Of a stretch of 64,000 bases of DNA, positions 34,194-42,846 are shown piece after piece. Below the pieces are notes generated by a model that saw only the letters and a list, made by a program, of their open reading frames with translations, searched no databases and was not told the DNA's origin. Every line of letters starts with the position of its first letter. Position 1 is the stretch's first letter. Origin of the DNA: Neomegalonema perideroedes DSM 15528 (GTDB lineage Bacteria > Pseudomonadota > Alphaproteobacteria > Rhodobacterales > Rhodobacteraceae); contig NZ_KB893653.1 in the NCBI RefSeq assembly GCF_000374145.1, positions 853,923 through 917,922 of the forward strand, written 5' to 3'. The position numbers and the translations under genes are program-made.

Positions 34194-35996
34194 ATGACGA
34201 TCGCGACTCCCCATCCAGAAGATCCCCCTTACCTCAATGTGAGCGGCTCCGTCTTGGGGCGGCGCTGGCTCGGCCCGACTCCGGACGTGGAGCGGCGCGG
34301 CCTAGGGCTGGCGCAGCGCTGCGGCCTGCCCGAGCTTCTGGGGCGTCTTCTGGCGGCGCGCGGCGTCTCGGTGGAGGAGGCGCCGCTTTGGCTGGAGCCG
34401 ACTCTCAAGCATTACATGCCCGATCCTTCGAGCCTGCGGGATATGGAGGCGGCTTCCGCGCGTTTGGCCGAGGCGGCTTTGCGCGGCGAGCGGGTGGCGC
34501 TCTTCGGCGATTACGACGTGGACGGCGCCTGCTCGACGGCCCTGATGTCGCGTTGGCTGGCGCATTTCGGGGTTTCGGCGACGGTCTACATCCCCGACCG
34601 CCTGCGGGAGGGCTACGGCCCGAACGTCCCGGCCATGACGCGGCTCGGCGCGACGCATGATCTGGTGATCACGCTGGATTGCGGAACCTTGGCTTTCGAG
34701 CCCATCGCGGCGGCCCGCGAGGCGGGGGCCGAGGTGATGATCGTGGATCATCATCTGGCTTTGGAGACTCTGCCGGATTGCGTGGCGGTGGTGAATCCGA
34801 ATCGTCAGGACGACGATTCGGAGCAAGGCCATCTCTGCGCGGCGGGGGTGGCCTTCCTGCTTCTGGCGGCGACGAATCGCCGTCTGCGCGCTCAGGGCGC
34901 CTTCGCCTCCCGCCCGGAGCCCAATCTCTTGGAGGAGCTGGACCTCGTGGCCCTCGCCACCGTGGCCGACGTGGCGCAATTGAGGGGCGTGAACCGGGCC
35001 TTCGTGCGCCAAGGGCTGAAGGTTCTGGGGCGTCGCGGGAATCTCGGACTTGCGGCCCTCTCCGACGCCTCGCGCCTGAGCGGCGCGCCGAGCGCCTATC
35101 ATCTGGGTTATCTTTTAGGGCCTCGGGTGAACGCGGGCGGGCGCGTCGGCGATTCCGGGGCGGGGGCGCGGCTGATGACCTGCGCGGATCCCGCGCTTGC
35201 GGCGAAGCTCGCCGCCGACCTCGACCGCTGGAACCGCGAGCGTCAGGCCATCGAGGCGGACGTCCTGTCTCAGGCCATGGCTCAGGCCGAGGCGCGTTGG
35301 GAGCGCGAGGGCCCGGGCGGCCTCGTCTGGGCGGCGGGCGAGGGCTGGCACCCCGGCGTGATCGGCGTGGTGGCCGGGCGGCTGAAGGAGAAATTCGACC
35401 GCCCTTCTCTGGTGGTGGCTCTGGAGGGAGCCTTAGGCAAGGGCTCGGCGCGTTCGGTCCATGGGGTGGATTTAGGAAGCGCGGTCCACGCGGCGGCGGA
35501 GAAGGGGCTTTTGGTTCAGGGCGGCGGCCACGCCATGGCGGCGGGCCTGACCGTCGCGGCGGAGCGCCTCGCGGAGGCGACGAGCTGGATGGAGGCGGAG
35601 TTGAGCCGTCAGGGCGCGAACCGCCTCGGCCCGCGCGAATTGCGGATCGACGGCGCCGTGACGCCTTCGGGCGCGACTCTGGAGCTGTGCGAATCTCTGG
35701 AGAGGGCCGGACCTTTCGGCGCGGGGGCTCCGTCTCCGCGTCTGGCGGTGACGGCGGCGCGGGTGAGCTGGCCGAAGCCTGTGGGCGAGACCCATATGCG
35801 CTGCGTCCTGACCGATTCGCGCGGCGGGCGTCTGGAGGCGGTGGCCTTCCGGGCTCAGGAGACGGCTTTAGGCGGCTTCATGGCGGCCCGGAGCGACGGG
35901 GCCTTAGTCCACGCCGTGGGCCGTTTATCGGCGGATGAATGGAACGGTCGGCGTCGGGTTCAGCTTCAGATCGAGGACATGGCGCCTCTGGCGTGA
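34194..35996 (+). CDS. recJ: Single-strand-specific exonuclease RecJ
   Basis: 600 residues. DHH phosphoesterase motifs are FGDYDVDGACS (Asp108, Asp110) and IVDHHLALE (residues 184-190); HPGVIGVVAGRLKEKFDRPSLVV and GKGSARSVHGVDL, then GGGHAMAAGLTV, are the DHHA1 part, and an OB-like domain ends the protein. It degrades single strands 5' to 3' in recombination and mismatch repair. Several TTA leucine codons occur, mostly before GG. Confidence 0.96.
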   Translation: MTIATPHPEDPPYLNVSGSVLGRRWLGPTPDVERRGLGLAQRCGLPELLGRLLAARGVSVEEAPLWLEPTLKHYMPDPSSLRDMEAASARLAEAALRGERVALFGDYDVDGACSTALMSRWLAHFGVSATVYIPDRLREGYGPNVPAMTRLGATHDLVITLDCGTLAFEPIAAAREAGAEVMIVDHHLALETLPDCVAVVNPNRQDDDSEQGHLCAAGVAFLLLAATNRRLRAQGAFASRPEPNLLEELDLVALATVADVAQLRGVNRAFVRQGLKVLGRRGNLGLAALSDASRLSGAPSAYHLGYLLGPRVNAGGRVGDSGAGARLMTCADPALAAKLAADLDRWNRERQAIEADVLSQAMAQAEARWEREGPGGLVWAAGEGWHPGVIGVVAGRLKEKFDRPSLVVALEGALGKGSARSVHGVDLGSAVHAAAEKGLLVQGGGHAMAAGLTVAAERLAEATSWMEAELSRQGANRLGPRELRIDGAVTPSGATLELCESLERAGPFGAGAPSPRLAVTAARVSWPKPVGETHMRCVLTDSRGGRLEAVAFRAQETALGGFMAARSDGALVHAVGRLSADEWNGRRRVQLQIEDMAPLA

Positions 35997-36069
35997 CCCC
36001 CGTTCATCCCCCCGGAGCCCTCCTTGCGTTTTTCCTGACGGATCAGGGCGCGGAAGGCGGAAAAGCCGC

Positions 36070-36098
36070 TTGAAACCTGCTTCCGACCCCCGTATAAG
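36070..36098 (+). promoter_or_regulatory. Promoter of tRNA-Glu
   Basis: TTGAAA (36070-36075) and TATAAG (36093-36098) with a 17-bp spacer, ending 10 bases before the tRNA. Confidence 0.75.
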
Positions 36099-36108
36099 GC
36101 CCCCCGAA

Positions 36109-36184
36109 GCGCCCTTCGTCTAGTGGACTAGGACACCACCCTTTCACGGTGGGTACACGGGTTCGAATCCCGTAGGGCGCGCCA
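36109..36184 (+). tRNA. tRNA-Glu (anticodon TTC)
   Basis: 76 bases with encoded CCA. Acceptor GCGCCCT/AGGGCGC, anticodon stem CCACC/GGTGG with loop CTTTCAC (TTC, glutamate), T-loop TTCGAAT. Confidence 0.96.
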
Positions 36185-36283
36185 TTCCCCCCCATCGAGG
36201 TTCGGATTTCGTCGCCGCGTTTTTCAGCGTCGGCGTCCTGCGCTTATCCGGGGCGAACGGCCCGGGGCGATCTTCGGCGGAGC

Positions 36284-37105
36284 ATGATGACCCGACTGGA
36301 TTCTCTCGCCGCGCGTCTGCGCGCCGCCGATCTTGAACGCTGGCGCGCCGTCATGATCGCTCCCGCCGAGGCGCAGGAGGCTTTGGCGGCGCTGCATCTC
36401 TGGACGCTGGACGTGGCGCAGATCCCCTGGAGCCTCTCGGAGCCCGCTCTTGCGGCCATGCGGCTGCAATGGCACCGGGACCGCCTCTCGGAGCTGGCCG
36501 CCGGAGAGCCCCCGCCGCGCCATGAGCTGTTCGAGCCTCTGGCCCCTCGGCTGAAGGATAAAAGCGCGCCTCTGGAGCTTTTCCTGAACCACCTCGCCGC
36601 GCGGGAGCGCGACCTCGACCCGACGCCGCCGAAGGATCTCGACGAATTGCGGCTCTATCTGGAGGATTCGGGCGGGGCGCCTTTTCGTCTGGCGGCGCGG
36701 ATGCTCGCGCCGGGGCTTTCCCCTGAGGTCGAGGCGGCGGCGGGCGAGGCGGGCTTCGCCAAAGGCGCGGCGCGCTGGATCTCGGCTTTGCCCAATCTGT
36801 CGGCGCGCGGCAGAGTGGCGGCCCCCAACGCGGGCGAGGCGGCGCGGATTCTGCGCGGCGAGACGACGCCCGAACTCAGCCTGACCTTGAAAGCCGTGGC
36901 GGAGGAGGCTCTGGCGCGTCTGGAGGCGGCGCGTCGCGTGAAGCCGGGGGCGGCCTTGCCCGCCTTTCTCCCGGCCGTGACGGCTCAGGACGCTTTGCGG
37001 GCGGCGGCGCGTCCGGGCTTCGACCCTTTCAGGGAGGCCCTCGGCCCGAGCGAATTCCGCAGCCGCCTTTTAAATCTCAAGGCGGTTCTGCTCGGGCGCT
37101 GGTGA
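36284..37105 (+). CDS. Squalene/phytoene synthase-like protein
   Basis: 273 residues. It is distantly related to the trans-isoprenyl diphosphate synthase family: FLNHLAARERDLDPTPPKDLDELRLYLEDSGGAPFRLAARML corresponds to the helix carrying the first Asp-rich motif, but the usual DxxxD pair is not intact. This resembles the NDUFAF6-like branch of the family, which is linked to respiratory complex I assembly rather than carotenoid synthesis. That assignment is inference. It may start at the second Met (36287). Confidence 0.75.
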   Translation: MMTRLDSLAARLRAADLERWRAVMIAPAEAQEALAALHLWTLDVAQIPWSLSEPALAAMRLQWHRDRLSELAAGEPPPRHELFEPLAPRLKDKSAPLELFLNHLAARERDLDPTPPKDLDELRLYLEDSGGAPFRLAARMLAPGLSPEVEAAAGEAGFAKGAARWISALPNLSARGRVAAPNAGEAARILRGETTPELSLTLKAVAEEALARLEAARRVKPGAALPAFLPAVTAQDALRAAARPGFDPFREALGPSEFRSRLLNLKAVLLGRW

Positions 37106-37118
37106 GATCGGGGAGGCT

Positions 37119-37634
37119 TCAGCCCTTCGCGGCGCGGGCGGCTTTGCGCCGCTCCAGAATGCTGGCGACGCCCGGCGCGCGCTCCTCCATCTGATAGGCG
37201 GCGGAGATGCTCCGCGCGGCCGTCAGCCAGTCTTCGAGGGGCTGGCGCGCGAAGAGGTCTTCCGGGATGCGGGCGCTGTCGAAGCCGACCGCCCGCAGAT
37301 AGGCGAGCTGATCCGCGATGACGCGCCCGTCCGCCCAAAGCTCGCCGCGCCATCCGAGGCTCCGCAGCCTTTTGGCGATGGAGAAGCCGCGTCCGTCGCC
37401 GAAGCCGGGGAACTCCACCGTGATCAGCGAGAGGCGGTTGAACAAAGGCTGCAACGCCTCCGCCTCGATGGTGTTGGGCAGAGCCACGCCGGTGCGCCCC
37501 GTGCGCGGAGCGGCCAGAGCCTCCTCCAGCCGGGCTTGCGGCACGATCACGTCGCCTTCGAGGGGGATGGGCTCGTGATCCTCCAGCTCGCGCCAGATCT
37601 CTTCCTGAAGGCCCTTCTCGTTCAGCAGCGGCAT
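37119..37634 (-). CDS. DUF934 protein of the sulfite reduction operon
   Basis: 171 residues of DUF934: VALPNTIEAEALQPLFNRLSLITVEFPGFGDGRGFSIAKRLRSLGWRGEL and the later LAYLRAVGFDSARIPE are characteristic. It is regularly found beside ferredoxin sulfite reductases and presumed to aid that enzyme. Ten bases downstream of the reductase gene on the same strand. Confidence 0.9.
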   Translation of the reverse strand: MPLLNEKGLQEEIWRELEDHEPIPLEGDVIVPQARLEEALAAPRTGRTGVALPNTIEAEALQPLFNRLSLITVEFPGFGDGRGFSIAKRLRSLGWRGELWADGRVIADQLAYLRAVGFDSARIPEDLFARQPLEDWLTAARSISAAYQMEERAPGVASILERRKAARAAKG

Positions 37635-37644
37635 GGCGTCCTCC

Positions 37645-39303
37645 TCAACCGGCTTCGGCGTAAAGCGCGTCCTTAAAGGACTCGGCGCCCGTCCGGCGAT
37701 AGGTCTGGAGGAAGGTCTCGCTCGGCTCGCGGATCTCCAGATAGCGATCCACCAGCCGCTCGATGGCGTCCACCACGCCCTCCGCCGAGAATCCCGCGCC
37801 CGCGCGCTCGCCGATGGCGGCGGTTTCGGTGGGATCTCCGCCCAGAGTGAGCTGGTAGAATTCGGCGCCGGCCTTGTCGAGCCCCAGAATGCCGATATGG
37901 CCGATATGGTGATGTCCGCAGGCGTTGATGCAGCCCGAGATCTTGATCGACAAAGGCCCGATGTCGCGCTGACGCTTCGGATCGGCGAAACGCTCGGTCA
38001 GGCGCTGGGCGATGGGGATGCTGCGCGCCGTCGCGAGAGCGCAATAATCGAGGCCGGGGCAGGCGATGATGTCCGTCACGAGGCCCCGATTAGCCGAATC
38101 CAGCCCCGCCCCCGCCAGCTTGCGATAGAGCGGATAGAGATCGTCCTTCTTCACATGAGCGAGGACGAGATTCTGCTCATGGGTCACGCGGAGTTCGCCG
38201 AAAGCCCAGAGATCGGCGGCTTCGGCGGCGACGCGCATTTGCTCGGCGGTGGCGTCTCCCGGCGCGCCGCCCACCGGCTTGAGCGAGATCACGACCGACG
38301 TGTAACCCGGCGCCCGATGCGGATGCAGATTGGTCTCGGCCCAGATTCTGAAATCCGGATCGGCGGTCTTAGCGCGCTCGAAAGCCTTCGACTCCTCCGG
38401 CAGATTCTCCAGAGCGGGCGGCGCGAAATAGGCTTGGATGCGCTCGACCTCTTCGGCGGGGGCGGCGAGGCTCTCGACGTCGAGCCGGGCGTATTCGCGC
38501 TCGACCTCTTTGCGGAAGGGCTCCTCGCCCATCTCATGCACGAGGATCTTGATGCGGGCTTTATATTTATTATCGCGGCGGCCATGCAGGTTATAGACCC
38601 GCATGACGGCCTCCAGATAAGGCAGCAGCTCGGCCTTGGGCAGGAAGTCGCGGATCACCTTGCCGATCATCGGCGTGCGGCCCAGCCCGCCGCCCACGAT
38701 CACCTCATAGCCGAGATCCCCGGCCTCGTTCTTGATCATCCGCAAGCCGATGTCATGGGCCTTCACGGCGGCGCGGTCGTTGGGCGAGCCCGTGACCGCG
38801 ATCTTGAACTTGCGGGGCAGGAAGCTGAATTCCGGATGCAGGCTCGACCATTGGCGGATGAGCTCGCCGGTGGGGCGCGGATCTTCGAATTCATCGGCGG
38901 CGGCGCCCGCGAAGGGATCCGAGGTGACGTTGCGGATGCAATTGCCGCTGGTCTGGATGGCGTGCATCTGCACGCTGGCCAAATCCGCGAGGATGTCTGC
39001 GGTCTCCTCCAGCTTGATCCAGTTATACTGGATGTTCTGGCGGGTGGTGAAATGCCCATATCCGCGATCATAGCGCTCGGAGATGTCGGCCAGCTTGCGC
39101 ATCTGGTCGGAGGAGAGCGTGCCATAGGGGATGGCCACGCGCAGCATATAGGCATGCAGCTGAAGATAGAGGCCGTTCATCAGCCGCAGCGGCCGGAACT
39201 CTTCTTCGGTCAGCGCGCCCGAGAGCCTGCGGCGGGCCTGATCCCGGAATTGCGCGACGCGCTCCTCGACGAAGCGTTGATCGAATTCGTCATAGCGATA
39301 CAT
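37645..39303 (-). CDS. cysI: Ferredoxin/NADPH-type sulfite (nitrite) reductase
   Basis: 552 residues. Two nitrite/sulfite reductase half-domain repeats are visible. GYGHFTTRQNIQYNWIKLEE is the substrate-side Arg motif and TGSPNDRAAVKAHDIGLR lies in the first half. The siroheme/4Fe-4S ligands are Cys residues in IACPGLDYCALA and ISGCINACGHHHIGHIG. It reduces sulfite to sulfide for cysteine synthesis. Clustering with DUF2849 and DUF934 genes marks it as assimilatory sulfite reductase rather than nitrite reductase. Confidence 0.93.
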   Translation of the reverse strand: MYRYDEFDQRFVEERVAQFRDQARRRLSGALTEEEFRPLRLMNGLYLQLHAYMLRVAIPYGTLSSDQMRKLADISERYDRGYGHFTTRQNIQYNWIKLEETADILADLASVQMHAIQTSGNCIRNVTSDPFAGAAADEFEDPRPTGELIRQWSSLHPEFSFLPRKFKIAVTGSPNDRAAVKAHDIGLRMIKNEAGDLGYEVIVGGGLGRTPMIGKVIRDFLPKAELLPYLEAVMRVYNLHGRRDNKYKARIKILVHEMGEEPFRKEVEREYARLDVESLAAPAEEVERIQAYFAPPALENLPEESKAFERAKTADPDFRIWAETNLHPHRAPGYTSVVISLKPVGGAPGDATAEQMRVAAEAADLWAFGELRVTHEQNLVLAHVKKDDLYPLYRKLAGAGLDSANRGLVTDIIACPGLDYCALATARSIPIAQRLTERFADPKRQRDIGPLSIKISGCINACGHHHIGHIGILGLDKAGAEFYQLTLGGDPTETAAIGERAGAGFSAEGVVDAIERLVDRYLEIREPSETFLQTYRRTGAESFKDALYAEAG

Positions 39304-39354
39304 GGCTGGTCCCTTGGGGCGCGTGAGCCCTCGGCGTCCGGCTGGCGAGAGGCT

Positions 39355-39666
39355 TCAGGCCGCTTCGGAAAGAGCGTCGGCGCGACGCAGATCGGCGCGA
39401 TGGGTCGGCCCTTCGGCGCGGATGCGCTCGCGGCGGAGCTTGGCGCGGCCTTCGGCGTCGATTTCGACGAGATAGGCCCCGACCACGCGGCGGGCGGCTT
39501 CTTCGGCGGCTCCGAGAGCGGAGAGTTCGGCGCCTTCTTCGGCGCTGGCGGCCACGCGGAGATCCGCCCAGTCGCGCGACCATCGACCGTCGCGGGTGAG
39601 GAAGACGGACCAGCCCTCCCGCAGATCATTGGCGGTGAGGATGGACGAAACGAAGGCTTTGGCCAT
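39355..39666 (-). CDS. DUF2849 protein
   Basis: 103 residues. KAFVSSILTANDLREGWSVFLTRDGRWSRDW is the DUF2849 signature. It is the first gene of the sulfite reductase operon, with GGGAGAGG seven bases before the ATG at 39666. The role is unknown but its company is constant in alphaproteobacteria. Confidence 0.9.
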   Translation of the reverse strand: MAKAFVSSILTANDLREGWSVFLTRDGRWSRDWADLRVAASAEEGAELSALGAAEEAARRVVGAYLVEIDAEGRAKLRRERIRAEGPTHRADLRRADALSEAA

Positions 39667-39736
39667 GAAGCGCCTCTCCCGAATTGCGCGTCCCGAGGAT
39701 TCTGGAGATTTTAGGTGCGGCGCAAAATCCGCGCCA

Positions 39737-39765
39737 ATGCGCATCCTCGATAAACCCATGCGCAT
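39737..39765. promoter_or_regulatory. Two ATGCGCAT palindromes, candidate operator
   Basis: ATGCGCAT occurs at 39737-39744 and 39758-39765, exactly 21 bp apart (two helical turns); each is followed by a GATAA-like text (CGATAA, GGATAA). They lie between the divergent DUF2849-cysI operon and the DUF2147 gene, fitting binding of a sulfur-responsive regulator. Confidence 0.5.
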
Positions 39766-39870
39766 TTCGGATAAGCCCTCCGCGCCGCAAGCGGACGCGG
39801 CGTCAATCTTTACAGCGCCCTGAGACAAGCGGAGGATGTCCGGAGAATAAAAACTTCGGGAGGATTCGCG

Positions 39871-40335
39871 ATGAAATCGCGTCTTTCGGCCGCTTTCGCG
39901 GCTGTCTTGGGGCTTTCCGCGCCCGCCGCGGCTCTGGCTCAGAACGCCGAGGCCGCTTTCGGCACCTGGCTGGTCGAGAACCGCAACGCCATCGTGCGGA
40001 TTTCGCCCTGCGGCGACAAGGCTTGCGGCAACATCGTCTGGCTGGCCGAGCCGCGCGACGCCTCGGGCGCCGCGAAGCTCGACTTCCGCAATGAGGATCC
40101 CGCGCTTCAATCGCGCCCGATCTGCGGCATGGCGATGATCGGCGACTTCACCCGCGGCTCGGACGGGCGCTGGAGCGACGGGTTCATCTATAATCCGGAG
40201 GAAGGCAAGACCTATAAGTCCAACATGCATGTCCGCGAGGACGGCGCGCTTTACGTGCGCGGCTATGTCGGGGTCTCGCTCTTCGGCAAATCCCAGACTT
40301 GGACCCGCGTCCCCGACGATCAGGGCGGCTGCTGA
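39871..40335 (+). CDS. Exported DUF2147 protein
   Basis: 154 residues. Signal peptide MKSRLSAAFAAVLGLSAPAAALAQ, then the DUF2147 domain: AFGTWLVENRNAIVRISPCGDKACGNIVWL, GMAMIGDFTRGSDGRWSDGFIYNPEEGKTYKSNMHV. A small periplasmic beta-barrel-like protein of unknown function. Four Cys residues may form disulfides. It converges with ung, three bases apart. Confidence 0.9.
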   Translation: MKSRLSAAFAAVLGLSAPAAALAQNAEAAFGTWLVENRNAIVRISPCGDKACGNIVWLAEPRDASGAAKLDFRNEDPALQSRPICGMAMIGDFTRGSDGRWSDGFIYNPEEGKTYKSNMHVREDGALYVRGYVGVSLFGKSQTWTRVPDDQGGC

Positions 40336-40338
40336 GTT

Positions 40339-41046
40339 TCAGATCCAGCGGATCGGCGCCGCCCCCTGAGCCTTCAGGAAGGCGTCGATCTGCGAGAAGG
40401 GCTTCGAGCCGAAAAATCCCGTCCGCGCCGAAAGCGGCGAGGGATGGGCCGATTCGATCACGAGATTGCCTTGGCGGCTGATCTTCGCGCCGAGGTTTTG
40501 GGCGTGTTTGCCCCAAAGCAGGAAGGCGCGGCCCGAATCCGGACGACCAAGATGCGCGAGGATCTGATCGACCAGCGCCCCCCAGCCATATTTGGCGTGA
40601 GCGCCCGCCTCGCCCGCGCGCACGGTCAGGGCGGAGTTCAGCAGCAGCGCGCCGGATTCAGCCCAATGGGTGAGGTCTCCGTTCTGCGGCGCCCGGACGC
40701 CGAGGTCGGCTTCGATCTCTTTGAAGATGTTGCTCAGCGAGCGCGGCGTCTTCACGCCCGGCGCGACCGAGAAGGCCAGCCCCATGGCGTCGCCGGGGGT
40801 GGGATAGGGATCCTGCCCGAGAATCACGACCCGCGCTTTGTCGGGCGGCGTCAGGCGCAGCGCCTTGAAGAGATCCTGCGGCGCAGGCAGCACCTGCGCG
40901 CCGCTTTCGGCCTCCGCCTCGATCCGCGCGAGCAACTCGCCGCAGGGCGATCTTCCGGAGGCGTCCTTGCGGAAGAAGGGCAGGATCGCGCCCCATGCTC
41001 CCGGACCGCTCTGCGGATTCGTCTCCTGATCGCGCCAGCTTCCCAT
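40339..41046 (-). CDS. ung: Uracil-DNA glycosylase, family 1
   Basis: 235 residues. The catalytic water-activating Asp79 is in GQDPYPTPGDAMGLAFS and the minor-groove loop is HPSPLSA near the C terminus. It removes uracil from DNA to start base-excision repair. The start at 41046 (MGSWRDQ) is chosen; a longer frame to 41238 overlaps the neighbouring gene and lacks family similarity. Confidence 0.95.
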   Translation of the reverse strand: MGSWRDQETNPQSGPGAWGAILPFFRKDASGRSPCGELLARIEAEAESGAQVLPAPQDLFKALRLTPPDKARVVILGQDPYPTPGDAMGLAFSVAPGVKTPRSLSNIFKEIEADLGVRAPQNGDLTHWAESGALLLNSALTVRAGEAGAHAKYGWGALVDQILAHLGRPDSGRAFLLWGKHAQNLGAKISRQGNLVIESAHPSPLSARTGFFGSKPFSQIDAFLKAQGAAPIRWI

Positions 41047-41075
41047 CACGTCATCCTTGTCTGAGGCCGCCCGCC

Positions 41076-41426
41076 TCAGAGGTCGAGCAGCAGGGCCGCC
41101 AAAGCGAGGCTCGCCGGCGCCGTTTGAATATAGAGGATCTTCGTCTTGCGCGTGGTGGCCGCGCCATAGAGCCCCGCCACGATCACGCAGAGCAGAAAGA
41201 AGACCTTGAATTCGAAGCTCGGGGCGAAGAGCCCCCACAGCAGCCCCGCCGCGAGGAAGCCGTTATAAAGGCCCTGATTGGCCGCCAGACTCTTGGTGGC
41301 GCGGGCGAAGTCCGGCGTCAGGCCGAAGGCCTTATGACCTTGGGGCGTGTCCCAGGCGGCCGTCTCCAGATAGAGGATATAGAGATGGATCAGCGCGACC
41401 AGCGCGATCAGGACGTTCGCCAGCAT
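41076..41426 (-). CDS. DUF1304 membrane protein
   Basis: 116 residues with four TM helices. HLYILYLETAAWDTPQGHKAFGL and NQGLYNGFLAAGLLWGL are DUF1304 hallmarks. Function unknown. It lies 29 bp upstream of ung on the same strand. Confidence 0.92.
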   Translation of the reverse strand: MLANVLIALVALIHLYILYLETAAWDTPQGHKAFGLTPDFARATKSLAANQGLYNGFLAAGLLWGLFAPSFEFKVFFLLCVIVAGLYGAATTRKTKILYIQTAPASLALAALLLDL

Positions 41427-41470
41427 CGGATCCTCCGCTTCGTCTGAACGGCTCCAGCTTTAAAACGACA

Positions 41471-41496
41471 AGGCGCCCCCGATCAAGGGAGCGCCT
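41471..41496 (-). terminator. Hairpin after the Pro-rich protein gene
   Basis: AGGCGC...GCGCCT with inner CCCC/GGG pairs, 21 bases after the gene ending at 41518. Only a weak T-run follows on the minus strand. Confidence 0.4.
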
Positions 41497-41517
41497 CAAA
41501 ACCCGCCGCCGGAGGGA

Positions 41518-42711
41518 TCAATCTTCAGGCGGGCGCCAGAAGGGATCGTTCTCGATATGCGTGATCTCCAGATCGCGGGCGTCTTCGTCGCGTTTGGCGC
41601 GCCCCAGACGTCCGATCATGGCGGGCGGCGTGGCGGCGCTGGCCTCCTCCGGCGCGACATAGGTGAAGAGCCTCGGATCTTCGCCGCCGACCAGCCAGCC
41701 CCCGCCATTGGGCAGAGCGGTGACTTCGGGCTCCGGCGCGAGGCCGGGGCGGGGGGCGATCTGGGCCTTGAGCAGCGTCTTGGCTTCGGCTTCGGCGTTG
41801 CGGGGCTTGACCTCGAAGAGCACGACGGTGCCGTGTTTGAACAGCGCCCAAGCGCCTTCAGGCCCCTGCATCCGCGAGAGCGCCGCCCGCCAGCGCGCCA
41901 CGAGCATGTCGAGCGGCGGCGCGGCGAGGAGCGGTCTGGACCGGGTGAGCGTGCGGGCGTCGAGCGCCTCCATATCCTCGTCGACGAGGGAGAGATCGAC
42001 GAGATCCTCCTGATCCTCCTCGAAATCGAGGGGGAGGGCGGAGGGGACGTAAGGCGCGACGCCGGGGGCGAGATCCATCTTCATCATGCCTTCAGGTTGC
42101 GCCTCGCCTCCTAACTGATCGTTAAGGGCGAGCCTATCCTGAGGGTCAGGCGCAGGGGAGGGGGTTCGCGGTTCGGCGGGCGGCGGCGCCAGCAGCGAGA
42201 TCGGCGGCAGAATGGGCGGCGGCGCGGGCGCCGCAGGCTCCGCGGCCGCGCCCATGGCGGCGGGGGAGGCGGGCGCGGGCGGCGCGGCGGCGGGAGGCTC
42301 CGCAGGGGAGGAGGCCGCAGGCTCGGGAATGTCGAGCGCGGCGGCCTCGGCCTTCACGAAGCGCCTCGCCTCGTCGATCTTCAGAGAGGCGGGCCGTTCG
42401 GGCTTCTCCGGGGTTTCGACGGGCTCCGGAGCGGAAGGCGGCTCTATAGAGGGCTCGGAGGGGGGCGCAGGAACGGGGGCGGGAGGAGACGCCTCCTTTT
42501 GAGGGGCGGGCGTCGGGATCGGCGCAGGCGGCGCAGGGACGCCTCCGCGCGGATAGGGGGTCGGCTCCGTCTTGAGCGACGGAGCGGCGGTCTTCGGCCC
42601 GGCGCCGGTCGGGCGATGGCGGGCGAGCTCTTCGCGCAGCGCTTGAGTGGGATCGGGGCGACGGCCGAAGAGGCGGCCCACCCAACTCCAGAGATTTGAG
42701 AAGAAGCTCAT
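41518..42711 (-). CDS. Pro/Ala-rich protein with C-terminal conserved-looking domain
   Basis: 397 residues. The start MSFFSNLWSWVGRLFGRRPDP is an amphipathic, possibly membrane-touching helix. A disordered Pro/Glu/Ala region covers about residues 30-230. The last 140 residues form a globular part: LDMLVARWRAALSRMQGPEGAWALFKHGTVVLFEVKPRN and WLVGGEDPRLFTYVAPEEA. I do not recognise a family, and no operon partner is evident. Confidence 0.7.
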   Translation of the reverse strand: MSFFSNLWSWVGRLFGRRPDPTQALREELARHRPTGAGPKTAAPSLKTEPTPYPRGGVPAPPAPIPTPAPQKEASPPAPVPAPPSEPSIEPPSAPEPVETPEKPERPASLKIDEARRFVKAEAAALDIPEPAASSPAEPPAAAPPAPASPAAMGAAAEPAAPAPPPILPPISLLAPPPAEPRTPSPAPDPQDRLALNDQLGGEAQPEGMMKMDLAPGVAPYVPSALPLDFEEDQEDLVDLSLVDEDMEALDARTLTRSRPLLAAPPLDMLVARWRAALSRMQGPEGAWALFKHGTVVLFEVKPRNAEAEAKTLLKAQIAPRPGLAPEPEVTALPNGGGWLVGGEDPRLFTYVAPEEASAATPPAMIGRLGRAKRDEDARDLEITHIENDPFWRPPED

Positions 42712-42811
42712 TCGGATCGGGAACCCTGCGGCGGAGGATGCGTCAAGTCGATGAGCGGCCTTGTCGCAAAAACCGCGCCGCCGGGCCAGTGAAAATCACG
42801 CCGAAGGGAGG

Positions 42812-42837
42812 GGGAGGGCGATTCGCGGCGCCCTCCC
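42812..42837 (-). terminator. Hairpin downstream of gatB
   Basis: GGGAGGGCG pairs with CGCCCTCCC across an 8-base loop, 10 bases after the gatB stop. No clear T-run; likely but not certain termination. Confidence 0.45.
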
Positions 42838-42846
42838 GCCTCCGGT

